Source of the DNA: Apostichopus japonicus
Taxonomy: Eukaryota; Echinodermata; Holothuroidea; Aspidochirotida; Stichopodidae
DNA: 64,000 bases
NCBI RefSeq assembly: GCF_037975245.1
Contig: NC_092581.1
Location: 18,715,303-18,779,302 of the forward strand
Reading direction: 5' to 3'
Numbering within the stretch: position 1 is the stretch's first letter; each line of letters begins with the position of its first letter. A program made the position numbers and the translations under genes. The notes beneath the pieces are model-generated. The model was not told where the DNA came from, ran no database searches, and saw only the letters and a list, made by a program, of their open reading frames with translations. Positions 51,453 to 63,956 of the stretch are shown piece by piece.

Positions 51453-52421
51453 CTCCAACCAACGCATGTCATGACATAATACTTTCAAACCTTCTTCACA
51501 CCTGTATTGAGTACAAAAAGAAAACTTTGCGTACTTATGATAATTTGGTCAAGTTACACTCTCCGCTTTGGGATTCCATTATTCATGATGTGTCGCTTTT
51601 GATTTCGTGAAACTGATACACATGCACTTGCATATTGGAACGATTGATCGAGCAAGCGAGAATTGTAGCCTGAAGCACTTTTGCAAGCGAATATTTTAGA
51701 TTTTACTTCTTTTCGGCCCAAGAGTAGGACAAAAAATTCAGTGGTCGATAACTCGAAGAAAGCGTCATAAAATTTTAGGTTCATTTACCAACTTCGGTAT
51801 TTTCTAAGCCCTAAAGTTAGCCTAGGCCCTAGTTGAAACTGGCATAACGCAATATGTTAGTTAACTCAGCGGTCCTTCAAGCCAGGCAATATCTCTCTAC
51901 GTTAGGCCTAGCCAAGGCCTGAAGTTCAAGATAGAATAGTCAGACTTACGCTTTGCCTTAAGAGGTAGTCTAAGAGCTGCAAATGCTAGCTCAATTACTA
52001 GAATGATATGGTGTTATATGGTTGGTTTAACTGTTACGACATTGAACTTTGAAAGATGCAAGTTTTGCACTCAAGTTATTTCCCAAACTTTCAAATTAGG
52101 CTCTAGCCTGGTCTAATTTAGGCCTATATTTAACTTCTGCAATGTGTTACCTACATTTTCATTTATATTTAGATATTTTCAAGGACATTTGAAGAAACAC
52201 TGGGCAATTTCTGCAGAGATGAAGCCCTTATAATTGGAGTAGATGTGGTATTAGTTATGGTGCAGTGAGTGGAATGCAGTTGCAATTCACATGGTCTACC
52301 TCTATGGAGGTGAAAAGAATACGGTGTCACTTTTTGTAATTATACAATATGACTAATAATGGTTTAGATATAAAAATTCAGAAATATTTAAGTACCTCTT
52401 TCTTTACTTTATTTTTTTCAG

Positions 52422-52539
52422 TTTGCGGCATTGATGTTCTGTTGACAGAATCCACCCACTACTTTCTTTGAGAAGAAACTACAGCTTTGTAAAATGGCAG
52501 CAATTGCCTTTTTTGAGCATAAAACTTCCTCTGCCACAG
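52422..52539 (+). other. Candidate untranslated upstream exon of IBTK
   Basis: A strong acceptor (ATTTTTTTCAG ending at 52421) and a donor (CACAG|GTACAG at 52540) bound 118 bases. The segment contains an ATG at 52494, but its frame, if spliced to 53155, ends at a stop before the IBTK start. If real, it would be 5' UTR with an upstream open frame. Support comes only from splice-site appearance and position. Confidence 0.3.
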
Positions 52540-53154
52540 GTACAGTAATTATCCACACTCGGTTGCAGCATCATAAAGATACTGACATTTAGGTTTTAGT
52601 TGTCAGACATTGTTCCAAGAATTTTACTTAAATATATGTCTGGTTTTTTATTGGTTTTCTGATAATTCAACATAATTTTTATCTTTACTTTAACTTTACT
52701 TTAAAATACTAGTTACTTTTTTTGATTGAAACCTGTACTGGGTGAATGGTCTGTTGTATAGACCCCATAGCACGCTATCATGAAAAATTTTCTTGAGATT
52801 ATGTAATCGACCTGCCTTGGTCCTAAAATGACCTCTTTTTACCAATGAGTCTGCAATGCCTGCCATATATTTTTTTCATGTATGAGGGTCTTTGAATGAA
52901 AACTGTATGGTTAACTACACTGTACATAGACTTGAACATATTAACACACAGTGTGTACACAAAGAGCCTAATGTTGTTGAGAAGCTATGCAGGCTAATTG
53001 TAGAGCCTGAGTTCGATTTACGACCGTGGCAGGTCGATAACGTAATCACAAAACTTTCCTATAGCTATGGTGTGCTATAATTGGAGTCAATAAAGCAGAT
53101 CTTTAGCACATTATCTATGACTTGAGATGGATGTCTTATGATTATTTTCTCTAG

Positions 53155-53252
53155 AATTCCTTTCACTCGTATTCCTCGGAGACTCTTCTGACTAACTCTG
53201 GCACTGGTTCCCTGGAATGGCTATCTAGAAGGGGTGGGGAGGGGTCATCATT
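53155..53252 (+). other. 5' UTR part of the first IBTK coding exon, with a minimal upstream ORF
   Basis: An acceptor (TTTTCTCTAG ending at 53154) precedes this stretch. ATGGCTATCTAG at 53217-53228 is a three-codon upstream ORF that ends 24 bases before the IBTK ATG at 53253. Such a uORF could reduce initiation at the main start. The exon border is inferred. Confidence 0.5.
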
Positions 53253-56200
53253 ATGGCGTTATCTGAGTGCACTAATCAGTGCCACTCCCAGCAACATGCT
53301 GATGACGTCATTGCCATGGTAACAAGCAGTGCACCAGAAGAGCAGGTCAAAACATACCTTAAGTTTCACTGTCACCACAGTGGTCAGGTTTGTGATGGAT
53401 ACGGACGAACAGCATTGCACGTAGCTGCATCATGTGGTAGAGCTGGGCTGTTAGAGTGGCTTGTCAAGGAAGAAAAGGCTGACCTACAAAGCAAAGACCA
53501 GGAATCCGGTTGGACGTCTCTTCACCGAAGCATCTTTTACGGACAATTGGTCTCCGCTGTTAAACTTATTCAGGTAAGAAGAACTACTGTACCAACCTCA
53601 ACTGACTTCGAGTAAATTTTGTGAGAAAACCGTTGTCTATTTATGTTAATTATTTATGTATGTTTTATTGTTCCTAGTGTTTAAACTGTCTCATGTGGAC
53701 ATATTTTGTACTCTGAAGTACCTTTTGACTCAGAGACAATCATCCTCGTGCCCCTCCTTGTGCCCATCCTCACTGTCCTCATTTGACACATCTACCCCTC
53801 CTCCGTCTCCTCCATTATGTTAATTTACTTTTTTTTTCTGTATGGCATACAGTAGCTACTGTATCTTGTTTTAAATACAAGTAGGGATTTGGTCAGTAAA
53901 TATGTTTTTCATGGGGGGGGGATCTTGGAAGTTTATCTTGCTGTTGCTATTATTATCACTGTTGTTTTTGTTTTGTTTCTTGAGTGAACCAGGACCAAGT
54001 TGTAATTATAAAGAGTTGAAGATCTACTGTAACACCACTTCAATGGACTTTTTCAAGACTTAAAGATTCATTATTGCCCCTTGCAAGGAGTAATTAAAAG
54101 CTAAAATTTGTATTTAACAAGTTGTGAAGGTTTTGAATTTTTGACTCGTATAAAATACTATGGTTTATGTACATACGAAAACTGCTATACATCTTTGCAC
54201 ATGCAGTGCAATTTGTCCATTTTACATGCATTTGTGATGGGAAACCAGATAAATAATTCCCTGCTGTAGGTTCTTATAAAACTTTTTCCTCTTGTATTTT
54301 ATCTCTATGGGACTACAGCTAGGAGCAAGCTTAAAGAGTTGTGACTTTGAGGACCTCACACCTCTAGAGGTTGCAGTCAAGGATAAACCACCTCACATTG
54401 ATTTCAGTGTTGACAATCCTTGTGATGTGTACACATGGGGTAGCAATTCAAACTTTACCCTCGGACACAGTAATCAACAGAGCCGGCTCAGTCCAGATGT
54501 GGTGGATGAATTCCTGAGAGTCAAAGTGCATATTAAACAGGTTTGTGTCCGATTTACTCGAACTAACCACGATGTCTCATCTAGCTTAATTTTACCAGTC
54601 AGGTGTGATTAAGTCCTGTTACAAGCACTAGGGATGTTTGTGAGTACCCAAAATCTTGTTGTGCAAGGGGATGGAGGGGGGGGGGAGGGAGATGGAGGGG
54701 CACAAGATTGTTTAAACAGCTGACTGTTTGAAATCCATGACAGGTGGTCATTAGACAGGGAGACTTAAGAGTGGGGGGGGGGGTTACAAAAGTCAAGAAG
54801 GGGCTCAAAACTTTCAATGGGGTAAAAAAAAATGTTATTTCATATGTCATAGATTCAGTAGAGTTTTTGAGAGCATTACAGCAACCTGGAAGGTATTAAT
54901 ATAACAATTTGCTATCTGGGATGATGTTTAGTAATATTCTGTACTCTGTGATGGCATTTGTAGATTACTGTGTTCGTGCCAAAACATTTGTCAGAAATAT
55001 TAAATTTAACGTTAAATGTTAAACTGATAGTTTGAAGTTTCTGTGTAAAGTCTAACAAGGTCATTAGTACAATTTCAATGTGACAGAATTGATTATTTCA
55101 TGTTAGCAGTTGTGCTCAGAAGGGGTTGAAGATATGTTTTTGTTTTCATTCTGCGTATTATAAAACTAAGAGATTAACTTCATACTTTATAAATACCATA
55201 CTTTTGTAACATAACTTCTTTAATATCACATAATGTAAATCCTTTAATACTGTCATAACTTAAACTCTTTCATACTTTCATGACACATATTATTCATACC
55301 ATTATAAATCTCTTTCCCAAAGGTTGTCATGAACAAATACCACACGGTGGTCTTGGCAGTGAACGGAAGGGTCTTTACCTGCGGCCACGGACAGGGTGGA
55401 CGATTGGGTCAGGGTAAGGAGGAGACCAGCTTGCTACCAAAGATGGTGAAGGGACTGAATGGCGTCTGTGTCTTCATCGCTGCTGCCAGAGATCAAACAC
55501 TATTCCAGATGGAAGAGTAAAGAAAAAAAATATTAATTCCTTTGTACTTCCCTTAGACTCTTGATTTCATTTACCAAATTCCTGGAGATAATTTTGGGGG
55601 TTGGGACTTAATATAGATATCCTAGGTAGCTCTTAATTCTATTGATGGTTGAAGTTAACTTTGGTTATTGCTAGATTGTAACGATTTTATATGCTGGCAT
55701 ATAAAGTGACTGTTGAAAAATATTGTAATGAAATTAGGGCTGTGGAAGGGGGGGGGGGGGGGGGTGATGGGGGAAGGAGACATGAATGAGAAGGCAATTT
55801 TACCTCTCCCAATTCTCTGGGATATGACATATAAACCGTTTACATTTCATTAAAAGCCACTGTTTCTAAGGAGTTCCTTCCATCCTCCTCTTCATCTACT
55901 GTCATTCCTCCTCCTCCCTATGTCCCTTCAAACTTGAGTTGCTCTATCAATCAGCTAACTCAGTTAAACATTTTACAACTAGAAATCACACCACCTCTAT
56001 ATTGTGTGGTTTGAAATATATTTCTGCTATACTACGTGACTTTCATTAAATTTGTTTCAGTTAAAGTTAAGCTAATATCCTCTCCTGAAATCAATATGTT
56101 TTAACAGTTTTAATGGCAATGTTTTTCAAAAATTTGCATTTCATATGTTTGTCATGCTGTTTGCTATACAATAAGATGCCATCTAGGTGTTTCAAGATGT

Positions 56201-59200
56201 AACTTGCTCCTGAGTTTTGAGTTTTGAGACAAATATTCCGATTTTTGCAACCAAAGTACAAAAGACTTCAAGTTTTTACAGACAAATCTCTTTAAAATAT
56301 AAAAATCTTTAAATCTGAAATGGGCCTTGTAACCTCTTTTTCACACCTTTCTAAAAGATTAAAAACGGGGAATTTTTATTTCCATCTTTCAGCGGAAGCA
56401 TCTATGGCTGTGGACAGAATAAGTTTGGCCAGTTGGGAATTTCACCAAAGGAAGACAAGTACCTGAAGCCAAGACAAATACTCGGAAAGGGGTTTGCGAA
56501 CAAGGACAATGTGTGTATGGTAGCTGCCAAGTTCCATAGTGTTTTCTTCTCTTCACAGGAGGTCTTTACGTGTGGACTGAATGCTGGTCAGATCGGTAAA
56601 GAACATTCTTCTCTTAATTGAATATTTTCTCACCCCTCAAAAAGGGGTGGGGCATCTTGTTTTTATTGACTTAACTGATCTCTGTTGCTTTAAAGTGATA
56701 ATCAATGGCAAACAGTGTTAAACTGGTGCCGAGTTCGTGTCACTCCAAGATCAATGTATGTCGTCCAGTTACAGAGTCGTTGACAATTGACAATTCATAA
56801 TCATGGACGTTAAATATGAATCTAAGAGACTGACTTCGGTCAACTTGCGGCTTTGATAAGCCAATGATGGCTTCTTCGCGAGTTCCTGCTTGCAGGAGGA
56901 TCTAAACTACATATATAGATAAACTGTCATATTGAAGAGAAATTTTTTCCACAATGCTAGTTGAAAGCCCCCATCTCAATATGTTGTCATTAACTCAGCA
57001 TATGGTTGATTGAAGGTAACCCTTTCTGTCTAACTTAACTTTCAACTACTCCAGAAAGTTGGATCATAGTAGTTGGTCTGTGATGTCATCTGAGCAAATA
57101 AAGATATTTCAGATGAAGTGCCCTGATGACATCATTCATTCTACTGTTGCCAGATGCAATCACAAAATATCAAGAAATTGGAAAAATTCATATCTTTGGG
57201 ATACAACACGTGGTTAACCCCACAGATGGAGAAAAGTGTCAGCAAAGTTGTCTTTAATATTAGTTAAAGGAAGTGTCCTGTGGACAGGATGAAAGGTCTG
57301 TTTCTCTAACTCTCTTCTCATCACACGGTTCATCATGGATACTTCTTCTTAAGTATTTAATTCTTTTTTCCTCTTCAGGCCATGCAAAGTGCAACCAATT
57401 CATCTCAGTGCCAAAGCTAGTGACGACCCTGAACCATAAGAATATGGAGATTTGTCACATAGCAGCCAGTGATGGAGTGACAGCTTGCAGCACCAGCAAT
57501 GGTGACATCTATCTGCTGCAAAATTTTGTCTGCAGGAAAATTGTGAATAAGTAAGTTTAGAACAGGGTTGAAATAATCCTTTATCGCCGCTTGGAGCCAT
57601 CTAAACTCCATAAAGTAGTGAGATATAGCGCCACAGGAGGGTAATGGGATACCAAGCAACATTGTTCTTATATAGTATTAAGTAATTATTTAGAAACGTG
57701 AAAAGTGGTTGAAAATTCATGCAAAGGTTTGATTATAAGACATCTTTGGATGACCTCTGATTTTAAAAAGACTACAAAGACAATTTTCTTTCAGTGTTCG
57801 TTGGATCAATTTGATGATTTGATCATTGGCAAATGGTGGAATCAGTTCGTAGGAAACGAATCTCTAAAGTGTAGAAAGAGGCAAGGATCCTCAAAATTTG
57901 AATGAGGGTCTGTTTGCCCACCTTCTAAAGTGTGCCTTGAACCTTCGGCAAACAACGTTGTATTTGTTATGTTTGTAATAGCATGGAGGTAAAAACAGAC
58001 CTCGATGGTAATAGCGACAGAAGTTTGGATCTTGCAAGTTTGATTGGCTTCATCTCTCAATAGGTGTGGCTTGGTGTAGGAAGTTGGACCCTCCTTAGGT
58101 GTACCCCTGGTCCCCAGGGATGTGTCTTCATTCTTTAAATACATATCTATCTCTTTGTCTTTCATTTCATTCCATTTAAATTGCTATGATGTGGTTGACT
58201 TCACAGACAACTCAACATTGCTAAGATAGTGATCTGTGGCGGTACACTGGACACAGGTCTAGAGGAGATTGAGGTACAAGGGAAGTCTAAAGCTCCAGTT
58301 GTCATGGTGATACTACATAAAAGTGGCAAGGTTTGTTAAGTCGACTTAATGTTCTTTTGTTTTTGTTCTGTTGTCATTGTAGTATATTTCTCACTGCTGA
58401 TAAGTGTGACCTGACCTGATTAAAATAACATGCCATGCTATGGTTATGTAAGTTGTTAATACCAAAGTTATAGTGTTTTGCTACAGTTGTGTTATTAGCT
58501 CAAACCAGCTATGCTAGGGATGACAGTTTGTCAGAGTGACTATCTTGCATAGAAGTTTGGAATGCGATTCCGGATAAGTTATCTCCTTAACATGAAACGC
58601 TAGAAATGGTTCAAAGTTAGGATCTGGATGATCCGGGATCTAGATAATCCAGGCTTTATTGTAGGTGTTTGTTTTTTGCTCTTTGTTAGCTTGAAGCTTC
58701 AATATCCTTGTATGATATTGGAGGCAAAGAAGTTGAAAGAGGATTTGTAAGAAATATAACATTAATCAGAAAGGTTACCTTAAATAACTTTGAGCATATA
58801 TTGAGGTATAGCATTCCTGCTATAAACCATGTTGACTAACCTCTATCTTGTGTGAGCTTTAAATTCTTTCAAATAGTGATAACTTTTGAAAATACAGGGA
58901 TTTTTTTCTTGTTTGATATAACTATATATTTGAATAAAAATTAATAGGTTTATGAAAAGGGAAGACTTTACACATAACTAGGTGACATGAATATTGGCAT
59001 TGTATTTCTCCCTTTTTTTTACAAAATTTATTTTTATCAAATTTTTATTTTACCGAATTTTTTTTTACCAAATTTATTTTTTATCGAATTTTTTGAGAAA
59101 AGACAGAAAGTAATAGAGAGCTTACAATGACATTTTGTCCATCGCTTCATCCAGGTTCTAAGCTGGCAGTCATCTGACGAGACACTCAGAAGATGCGTCA

Positions 59201-62200
59201 TTAATCGTAAGAGACAGATCTTCTTCACGGATGTAACCCTGAGCAAACAAGGACTGTTGTTAGCTACCACAGAGGGAGAGGCATTTAAGGGTCACTTCAC
59301 CCAGAAGAAAACAGCACCAGTATTTGGTATGGAACTTGCATTTTTATATATTAGTTTTATTCTAGTTGTAAATTAAGGGTGTACTGATATGTGATAAAGC
59401 ATGGATGAGAGGAGGTTAGAAAAATAGGGGAGGGAGGGGGGGGGGGGAGTAGTAGTGACAGAAAATAGCTCTTCAACTCCTGGACGGTACTAAAAGTACT
59501 GTGTTGAAGGTTAATGTCTTTTTTCTTGATGTATCAAGATTTCATTGTATTTAATTGCCAATATATTCAATATTATTCTCTCCTATTTTAAGTAATGATT
59601 TATTCATACACAGTATGCTGACTAGTTTAGTTAATGAGATGCTAATTGCATTTGTAAATTTCTTATCCGAGAAACCTTTCCGACACGTCCGTTACATCTC
59701 TCGGATTCTTCTCTCGTTTCCTCTTACCACACACAGTATCGGGAACATCCAGACAGGGCTTCATCCAGATAGGAGGTGTGGAGCAGTTAGATAAGGAGAA
59801 ACGTGAACTGATCAACATACAGCACGTTCCTTGTCTTCACAGAGTAGCTAAGGTCACCTGCGACCCTCAGGGACACAACTTTGCTGTTTTACAGAACGAT
59901 CCCAGAATGGGGTGAGTATCATTTGAGACCCCGATTGGTGCAACCTTAGTGGTGCAGCCAGGGGGCTGTTTGGAAAGTCGTATAAACGAGAAATTAATTT
60001 ACGAAACAATGTATATATTTCAAAATGGACACTTCCTCTTCCCGACATCTCCAAAACCCAGGCATGAGCTTTTTCCACGAATTCGCGGAATATCCGTGAT
60101 TACTTTTCTACCTCGGGGACAAAAACTATTATCCTAACACACTGTAGCATACGCAAACTGGAGCCTATACTGCAATTTTTGCAAAGTTCTGTGATTTTTT
60201 ATTTTACCCCAGGCTCATCCCTGAAAACCCCTCCTGTTCTCTGCACACCCCCCAAATATTTTTTATTTTTTTGGGTGTTATTGTGACTTATAGATATGAT
60301 ACTCCAAAGTATTTAAAGTTGATTTTGTTTATGATTTTGTTTCTTCACCCAGTCTAACTGAGATTCCAGAGGTAGGACCTTGCAAAATGGAGACCAACTT
60401 GAAGATATTACTCTCTGAAGTATCGTGCGCTGACAGTATTCACGACATTGAAATAAAAGTGAGCATTACTCTCTGTCTAATTACAAATGTTTTTTTAGTT
60501 TGTTTGCTGTCGGTAGGTCATTTCATGGGTTTGCATAGTCAACTTCATGGTTTATATTAACTTAAGTGACTTAAGTATGCATAAGTTGCATCCACAGTTT
60601 CAAAAAACAAACATATTCTATTTTGCTCAACGGCTGAAATCTTATAAAAGAAGTGAACGTCGAATGAGATAATACAGGAGAAAGTTAATGGTCAAGATAC
60701 AGCCCTTCTACAGCAAGTTTAATAAGTTTGTTCTTATATAAGTTAATGAATAACAGGAAAACGGACAGGATAATTTTTGACAAATGAAAAGAGCAAAGAA
60801 ATTTATGGCTAGAACAGGATTTGAACCAGTGGCCTCTTGTAAACTAGAGGTCACTGATTCAAATCCCGATCTTTAGCCATTAATTTTGTTGTTTCTTTTC
60901 TAATTTTTTTCCCGCTCTCAGCAAGAATGTTGAAATGTCTGACTGGCTAGAACATTGAATATCTTTAATAATGGGGAATTCTATTCTATTTCGAAGACGA
61001 GAGAAATTTCAAGTTTTGGCTAGAACCAGGTTTTTTAATTAGCAACCTAGATCAGAATCTTGTGTTCCTGAAGTTAACTGGTTCAAATCTTGTTTTAGCC
61101 CAAATTTTTGTTGCCCCGGCAGATTTATGTATAACTCCCAAACTGTCCCTTTCTCATCGTTAATTTACTGATATTATGCTTTCACCAAGTTGCACCGTCT
61201 ACGATAGATGTTTCATATACCGTGGACTCGATCTGCATCTTCTCGCAAAAACATTTATGAAACAGTTCACGTTAATATTACTTTTTCCTCTCGACAGGTT
61301 GGTCTACAAGTATATCCAGCTCATAAATTCATCTTAGCTAGCAGGAGTGACTACTTCAAGAGGCAACTGATGGGTGGTGACTCACAGTCAACCGAGGAGG
61401 ATGTGCTGACTTTAGAAGAAGAAGTTCATCTCAACAGGAATGTTACCACCATGGATATGACTACCGCCGTGAATTCCGATACCCTGAAGAGGATCCTGTC
61501 GTATCTGTACACCAACAGCTGCGACGTCTTCGACTGGAACTTTGTCGAGAACGTCTTGAACAGCGAGAGAGTCAAGTTTGGCACGAGACAGCCGACCATC
61601 AAAGAGAACCAGACTCCAAAGAGTAGTAAAGGAGGCAAGAAAAAGAAGAAGGATAAAAATACTAAAGAGAAGAACGCGACGGAGACTTTGGATCCCGATC
61701 AGCAAGCGGTGACGTTAGTCGTAAGACAGATCAAAGACGCTGCCAAGATGTTTGGAATCACTTCATTGTTTCAGAGGTGAGTTGTGTAAAGTCATTTGAA
61801 TGTTTTACTTAATAATGTTTCGAATCTCTCTTCAGAATCTGTTTGTGAATGAATGATAAGAGAGAGAGTGGGGGGGGGGGGAAAGATAGAGATTGTGATT
61901 CCTCCAAACCATTCTTTGAATAGTTTACTCAGTATAAAGTCTCAACAGCCTACGTTTTCAGGGAAATACAAACAGGAGATTGTGGCACCTTTGAACCATT
62001 CTTTACACGGTATCTAAAGTCTCCACAGATTAAATGAATTTATATATAAAGTGAAATATGATGCCGTTATTCTATTTCTTATCAACTAAGATCACTCTTC
62101 ACCGTTCAGAAGGGAATTCCTGTTTATCTTCTTACGGTGGATTGGGTCTTCGTATTCTGCAGTTAAGAAGCCTACATGCCAGGACAGTCAAACGTCTGTC

Positions 62201-63956
62201 AAATGTGGCTTTGTGTAAAAGGATTTTTTGGCATAGTCTTACATCAGTTAAACAGCAAAATTGTTGGCAGGGGATGTATTGCTTTGAGGGGGGGGAGGGT
62301 GTCAGAAGAGCATGGTCACCATGGTTACAAACTTGTTCTCTTCACTAGATTTTCATATACCCTGTCTGCTGATGTGTATCTAGACCTGATTTACAATTTT
62401 TTTATAAATGTCAATTTTGCATGAAATTAGTATAATTTATTACATCACAGGTTGGAACTCGTTAAGATGAGGGATTCAAGACTGGATAACTTCCGTCCCG
62501 ACACCGGCAAGTTATCATTCGACAGATTCGAGTTTGCAGAGTTGAGTGATGTCATCTTGGAATCAAACGACGAAGTCCTCCATCACTGTCACCGCTGCAT
62601 CTTAGTGTCCAGGGTGGAGTATTTTAACAGTATGCTGGCTTCCAGCTGGTTGGAAGTAAGATATTATAAAATAGCTCGCTTTATTTTTTATTTTTCAGCC
62701 TGGTAAATTTTTTCACCGTCCAGTTTTTTGTGTGTAAAAGTAAGTTGGCCTGACGTTTCAATCCTAGCAGGATCTTCTTCAAAGGCTAAATGACAAGTAA
62801 CAGTGACAGAAGGGACAAAAACACACACAGAATACAGACAGGTTAATGAGCATGGTGAACACAAAGAGATAGATGTAAGGGGTTTAGTAGACAAGGGATG
62901 GAGAGAAGAAAGAAAGAAACCAACAGGGGAAGAGGAGAGGTAGGAGATAAACAGTGGAGGGACGAAGAGAGGATTAAGGGAAGGAGGTAGGGAATAAACT
63001 AAATAAATTAAAACTGAATAGGAAATACTCTGTAGAGTTTTGTAGGTTTTTGTTTTTCAGTACATTGTCTGGTATCCTTCGTTGATTTTGTTCTTTCGTG
63101 CTGCTTCCCTTCCAGTCCTCCAGCACAGCGCCCCTACAGCTTCCTATTCCTAGCTCCGTTATGAGTATTTTACTGGACTTTGTCTACACCTCCACCACTC
63201 CAACCCTGGATGGTTGCACCGATATGGAACTGGTCTGCAATGTCCTCGTCACGGCAGATCAACTCCTCCTACCGAGGCTGAAGGAGATGACCGAGACGGT
63301 CTTAGTTGATATGAGTAAGTTTGCCGTCAAATTCTTGCAGGACATCACTGTAACCGTACGATCTTGACGTGCCCTTGTTTTCATCGTTGCCACTGCATGA
63401 AGTGTAAACAGGATGGGTCTCTAACAGAGGGCGCCATCATGTCGGTGTTATCTAGGTCTGAACAACTTGAAAAACCGGTCTCTTCGACTGCAACTCGTAA
63501 CAATGAAACATATTTTTGAAGTTTCAAGTCAAGATATCTGTTTTAAGCAGCTTAACTTTTATTTTCTAGAGCATGTTAACTGCCCCGAGTGGGACCATGA
63601 ACTAGTCAATCACCCAGCGTATATGTCTGCAAGTTCATCAGCTTGTGAAAGCTTTCACATGATCTTGTTACTTCAGTTCAGAGGTACCCCCTCTGTTAAG
63701 ATGCGGGAGATCCCCATCCATAACCTTACATCATATCTGTGGTCACATGTTTCTCTGTTTTTCTCTCATTTGATCAGTTTCTTTAAGGAATGTCTCTCAA
63801 CTATTGGAGTTTGCTACTATTTACCAAGCGCCTCAATTGAAGTCCTCTTGCCAGCAGTTTATCGGGTTGAATATTGTTTACTTACTGGAGAGCCAATCAT
63901 TGGACAGTTTATCTGATGATGTCATGGTTGAACTTACTAAAGCATACCGGGAGATG
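53253..63956 (+). CDS. IBTK: Inhibitor of Bruton tyrosine kinase homologue (IBTK): ankyrin, RCC1 and two BTB domains; C-terminus off the right edge
   Basis: Thirteen coding exons with closing phases: 53253-53573, 54319-54540, 55323-55516, 56393-56595, 57379-57550, 58207-58330, 59155-59326, 59737-59911, 60353-60458, 61298-61776, 62451-62655, 63116-63314 and 63778-63956. They give about 917 residues, continuing past the window. Residues about 45-130 are ankyrin repeats (YGRTALHVAASCGRAGLLEW, SGWTSLHRSIFYG). Residues 140-400 are RCC1-type blades (VYTWGSNSNFTLGH, VFTCGHGQGGRLGQG, IYGCGQNKFGQLG). BTB1 begins near 555 (DSIHDIEIK, PAHKFILASRSDYF) and is followed by a Lys-rich insert (KKKKKDKN). BTB2 begins near 752 (LSDVILES, CHRCILVSRVEYF, LVTADQLLLPRLKEM), and a BACK-like part ends the window. 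The order matches vertebrate IBTK throughout. The family acts as a Cullin-3 substrate adaptor and was named for binding BTK. Donors at 54541 and 58331 are the weaker GTTTGT type. Confidence 0.94.
57982..58007. mobile_element. Micro-palindrome insertion, copy 4 (26 bp), in an IBTK intron
   Basis: The arms CATGGAGGT and ACCTCGATG (one mismatch) surround AAAAACAG. The element is flanked by the perfect 7-bp direct repeat GTAATAG (57975-57981 and 58008-58014). Confidence 0.75.
60806..60879. repeat. tRNA-like palindrome in IBTK intron 9
   Basis: Two arms of about 33 bp, TGGCTAGAACAGGATTTGAA... and ...TTCAAATCCCGATCTTTAGCCA, are near-perfect inverted copies around the loop TGTAAACT. Each arm, read outward, looks like the 3' half of a tRNA: a T-arm (ACTGG-TTCAAAT-CCTGT on the minus strand) followed by TCTAGCC-A. 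The whole is 73-74 nt, tRNA-sized. A canonical A box and D-arm are missing, so I do not call a tRNA gene. Confidence 0.6.
61017..61102. repeat. Second, more decayed tRNA-like palindrome in IBTK intron 9
   Basis: It begins TGGCTAGAACCAGG and ends ACTGGTTCAAATCTTGTTTT followed by AGCCCA, the same end sequences as the palindrome 210 bp upstream. The central part has diverged. Flanking words (GAAATTT before, ATTTTTGTTG after) also match, which suggests either a duplication or two insertions of one element family. Confidence 0.5.

Larger units (their letters stand above)
42676..52421. other. Intergenic region between GT92 and IBTK, no coding gene seen
   Basis: Almost 10 kb without an open frame that looks like protein. 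Contents I can name: an AT microsatellite (45664-45746), a (TTTA)n run near 44330-44365, a MITE with hAT-like ends (47426-47720), micro-palindromes at 46656 and 51428, a hairpin at 48409, a perfect palindrome at 50852, long C and G homopolymers (43781-43794, 50921-50937), and a possible single hAT-like end near 46196. GT92 and IBTK point away from each other, so their promoters should lie near the two ends. Confidence 0.6.

Noticed and set aside
52302-52316. ACCTCTATGGAGGT as a fifth micro-palindrome
   Set aside because: The arms are in the opposite order (ACCTC outside, GAGGT closing) and there is no flanking 7-bp direct repeat.
60806-60879. tRNA gene
   Set aside because: Length and ends fit, but the A box and D-arm are absent, the anticodon loop would have eight bases and the plus-strand T-stem is mispaired.
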